64,000 bases of DNA, from positions 1,011,635 through 1,075,634 of the forward strand of contig NZ_QLTT01000001.1 in the NCBI RefSeq assembly GCF_003269295.1. Reading direction: 5' to 3'. The position numbers and the translations under genes are program-made. This DNA comes from Lentzea atacamensis (GTDB lineage Bacteria; Actinomycetota; Actinomycetes; Mycobacteriales; Pseudonocardiaceae). The notes under the pieces were generated by a model that was not told the DNA's origin, ran no database searches, and worked only from the letters and a program-made list of their open reading frames with translations. Within the stretch, counting starts at the first letter, position 1, and each line of letters begins with the position of its first letter. Positions 62,049 through 64,000 of the stretch are shown here, in pieces.

Positions 62049-62735
62049 ATGACGATCATGACGCTCACGTTCGCGGTCATCCCCACCCACGACCGCCCGG
62101 CCGAGCTGCGGCAGACCGTCGCGACCCTCGCCCTGCCGCCGGAACGCGTGCTCGTGATCGACAACGCCGGCACGCCGCCGGTCTCCTCCGTACCGGCCGC
62201 TGTCATTCGCGACGAGGAGCAGCCGCCGAACCTCAGCAGGCTGTGGAACATCGGCCTGGACTGGGCGCACGAGCAGGCCGCCGGGGAGAAGTACGTGGTG
62301 GCGCTGCTGAACGACGACCTCGTGCTGCCGCCCGGCTTCATGGGCGCGATGGCCGAGGCGATGGACCGCACCGGCGCCGTGATCGCCTACCCGGACCAGA
62401 TCGGGCGCGGCGAGGACTGGCACAACACGGTGCAGGGCCCGATCATGCCCCGGCACAACAGGCTCACCGGCTACGCGTTCGTGCTGAGCGGCCAGGCCGG
62501 GCTGCGCGCGGACGAGCGGTTCCGCTGGTGGTACGGCGACGACGACCTGGAGTGGCGGGCGCAGGCGATGGGCGGCACGGTCCTCGTCGGTGGCGTCACC
62601 GTGGAACACCTGCACCCCAACGCTTCCACGGCCGGGAACCCGTTGCTGCGCGATCAGTCCAAGATGGACAAGCAGGCGTTCGTCGCGAAGTGGGGGCAGT
62701 CCGCGTGGGAGCGCAAGCCGGGCGAGACGACCTGA
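62049..62735 (+). CDS. glycosyltransferase family 2-like protein
   Basis: The protein of about 228 residues has the GT-A start FAVIPTHDRPAELRQTVATL, the nucleotide-site pattern VVALLNDDLVLPPGFMGAM (DxD-like NDD) and WWYGDDDLEWRAQAMGGTVL (ED-like acceptor motif). It probably transfers a sugar to an unknown acceptor. ATG 62046, 62049 and 62058 are all possible starts, and no clear ribosome-binding site separates them. Confidence 0.85.
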   Translation: MTIMTLTFAVIPTHDRPAELRQTVATLALPPERVLVIDNAGTPPVSSVPAAVIRDEEQPPNLSRLWNIGLDWAHEQAAGEKYVVALLNDDLVLPPGFMGAMAEAMDRTGAVIAYPDQIGRGEDWHNTVQGPIMPRHNRLTGYAFVLSGQAGLRADERFRWWYGDDDLEWRAQAMGGTVLVGGVTVEHLHPNASTAGNPLLRDQSKMDKQAFVAKWGQSAWERKPGETT

Positions 62736-62738
62736 GCC

Positions 62739-63167
62739 TCAGCCGATCTCGGCCAAGCCCCGCCGAACGCGCAGAGCCTCCTCGTCGAGCAGATGGCGGG
62801 CGCGGGTGGACCAGTCGGCGTCGATGCGGAAGCTGTCGCCCCGGAAGCGCGGGAAGACGTGCAGGTGGAAGTGGAAGATCTCCTGGAAGGCAGCCTCACC
62901 GTCGGCCAGGAACACGTTGACGCCCTCGCAGCGCAGGCCGGAACGCCGAAGAGCGCGACCGATGCGATGACCGACTCTCCAGACGTGTGCACTCGTGTCC
63001 TCGTCGAGGTCTTCCAGACCTACGGCGTGCACCCGTGGCACCACAAGGACGTGTCCGGGCGTAACAGCGCCCAGGTCCATGAACGCGACCACCCGGTCGT
63101 CCTCGCAGACCACGCTCGCCTCGGCCTCCCCGGCGACGATCGCGCAGAAGACGCATTCCTCGTGCAT
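62739..63167 (-). CDS. HIT-family nucleotide-binding protein
   Basis: The 142-residue protein has the histidine triad HFHLHVFPR, an N-terminal zinc-like CVFC pair and the GAVTPGHVLVVPRVH segment. HIT proteins hydrolyse AMP-linked compounds. The three-base gap to the convergent glycosyltransferase stop leaves no room for a terminator. Confidence 0.94.
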   Translation of the reverse strand: MHEECVFCAIVAGEAEASVVCEDDRVVAFMDLGAVTPGHVLVVPRVHAVGLEDLDEDTSAHVWRVGHRIGRALRRSGLRCEGVNVFLADGEAAFQEIFHFHLHVFPRFRGDSFRIDADWSTRARHLLDEEALRVRRGLAEIG

Positions 63168-63185
63168 GTCTCTCCCCGAGCCGGA

Positions 63186-64000
63186 TCAGCTGATCTGGGT
63201 CAGCGCGAGCCCGCCCGCCATCAGCACCGCGCACGCCAGCCCGTGCACGACCGGGTTGCGGACCAGCAGCGCCACGAACTCCCGCAGGAACGCGCTGGGC
63301 ACGAAGTACCAGGCCGTCGGCGCGCCGATGACCTGCAACCGCAGTCCCTGGTTGCGCGACAGCACGGCGGTGCGGAAGACGTGGTAGTTGTTGGTGACCG
63401 CGACGACCCGGCCGTTCAGGCCGCGCTCGGCCAGCAACTGCTTGCTGTAGCGGAGGTTCTCCTCCGTCGTGGTCGCCTGGTCCTCCAGCACCACGTCGTC
63501 GTCGGGCACGCCGCGCTCGAGCAGGTACCGGCGCATCGCGAACGCTTCGGAGACGTCCTCGTCGGCGCCCTGGCCGCCCGACACGACGATCACCGGTGAC
63601 CGGCCGGCCGCGTGGTCGCGCCGGTACAGCCGCAGCGCGCGGTCGAGCCGCGATGCCAGCAGCGGCGGCACCTTCGAGCCGATCAGGCCCGCGCCGAGCA
63701 CCACGATGCCGTCGAAACCGCTTCGGCGGCCGGTGCGGCCGTAGATCACGGAGTACAGCAGCAGGCTCACGAACAGGAACGCGATGTAGGCGGACACCAG
63801 GAACAGGCCGATCGCGCTGCCGCGGATCCAGTCGTTGGGCTGGCTGATGCCCCAGGCGAAGTAGATCATCTCACCGATCAGGGCGAGCCCGGCCAGCAGC
63901 GACAGCAGGTTGCCCAGCGATCGGCCCTCGCGGCGAACCATGACCAGGCCGTTCGCGAGCAACGCCAGCGGCAGCAGCAGAAGGCCCAGCACCGCCAGCA
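63186..64000 (-). CDS. YdcF/DUF218-family membrane protein, cut by window end
   Basis: The visible 270 residues hold several N-terminal membrane helices, a DUF218 domain (DGIVVLGAGLIGSKVPPLLA; SPVIVVSGGQGADEDVSEAF; TTEENLRYSKQLLAERG) and a C-terminal helix. The reading frame stays open to 64000. GTG 63992 could be a start, but the long membrane part of related proteins suggests that the true start lies beyond the window. The family includes SanA/ElyC-type envelope proteins. Confidence 0.88.
   Translation of the reverse strand, partial: LAVLGLLLLPLALLANGLVMVRREGRSLGNLLSLLAGLALIGEMIYFAWGISQPNDWIRGSAIGLFLVSAYIAFLFVSLLLYSVIYGRTGRRSGFDGIVVLGAGLIGSKVPPLLASRLDRALRLYRRDHAAGRSPVIVVSGGQGADEDVSEAFAMRRYLLERGVPDDDVVLEDQATTTEENLRYSKQLLAERGLNGRVVAVTNNYHVFRTAVLSRNQGLRLQVIGAPTAWYFVPSAFLREFVALLVRNPVVHGLACAVLMAGGLALTQIS

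Overview
The window is high-GC actinomycete chromosome, most likely from a filamentous member of the Pseudonocardiales or a relative. The evidence is strong GC bias at third codon positions, frequent GTG starts, GTGA/ATGA overlaps between genes, many Tat or Sec exported enzymes, an ECF sigma factor paired with a DGPF protein, a deazaflavin-type nitroreductase and a DasR-like site. The exact genus cannot be fixed from sequence reading alone. No rRNA, tRNA or CRISPR array was seen.

Left part (1-14141): two small secreted proteins, then a biosynthetic island. The island has a divergent pair for hexulose-6-phosphate synthase and phosphohexuloisomerase (minus strand). On the plus strand lies a compact run of five genes: an acyl-CoA dehydrogenase-like protein without the usual catalytic Glu, a ThiS/MoaD-like protein ending in Gly-Gly, a probable double-hotdog protein, an AT-ACP protein, and an 1801-residue synthase with the order FabL-type enoyl reductase, KS, chain-length-factor-like KS, KR, DH. 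Together these hold a full set of reducing fatty-acid/polyketide activities and look like a miniature PUFA-type synthase. An IS30-family element with a nonsense mutation closes the island and has cut into another gene.

Middle part (14142-42500): a sparse stretch with an 18-bp tandem repeat encoding Trp-rich AGQKWW units, then a PaoABC-type molybdenum oxidoreductase operon with a divergent TetR gene and twin operators. Next come a dienelactone hydrolase, oxidoreductase gene remnants, an XRE/GNAT divergent pair sharing one 37-bp palindrome, a deazaflavin-dependent reductase, a frameshifted galactose-oxidase-like gene, an ECF sigma/DGPF pair, a decayed MmyB-type regulator, a secreted S1 protease, an ankyrin protein, a MerR metal-type operon, CBS and TerC proteins, a Tat-exported cyclase-family protein, an SDR/histidine-kinase deletion scar, a GH43-ricin protein, a two-component system and a lipoprotein solute-binding protein.

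Right part (42567-64000): a large minus-strand locus for arabinofuranoside-containing glycans (GH127, ABC importer, secreted metalloprotease-like protein, DUF1680/GH146-type enzyme with LamG domain, GH43, and a six-hairpin glycosidase with an F5/8C domain) with a divergent LacI regulator. It is followed by GNAT, VOC/AraC, a secreted NLP (NPP1) protein, a GH18 chitinase under a DasR-like site, a PASTA lipoprotein, a glycosyltransferase-like protein, a HIT protein and a YdcF-type membrane protein cut by the window end.

A recurring theme is broken genes: at least seven truncated, frameshifted or nonsense-containing genes. Some breaks, such as an extra A in a short A run, could be sequencing errors; others, such as the SDR/kinase fusion point, look like real deletions.
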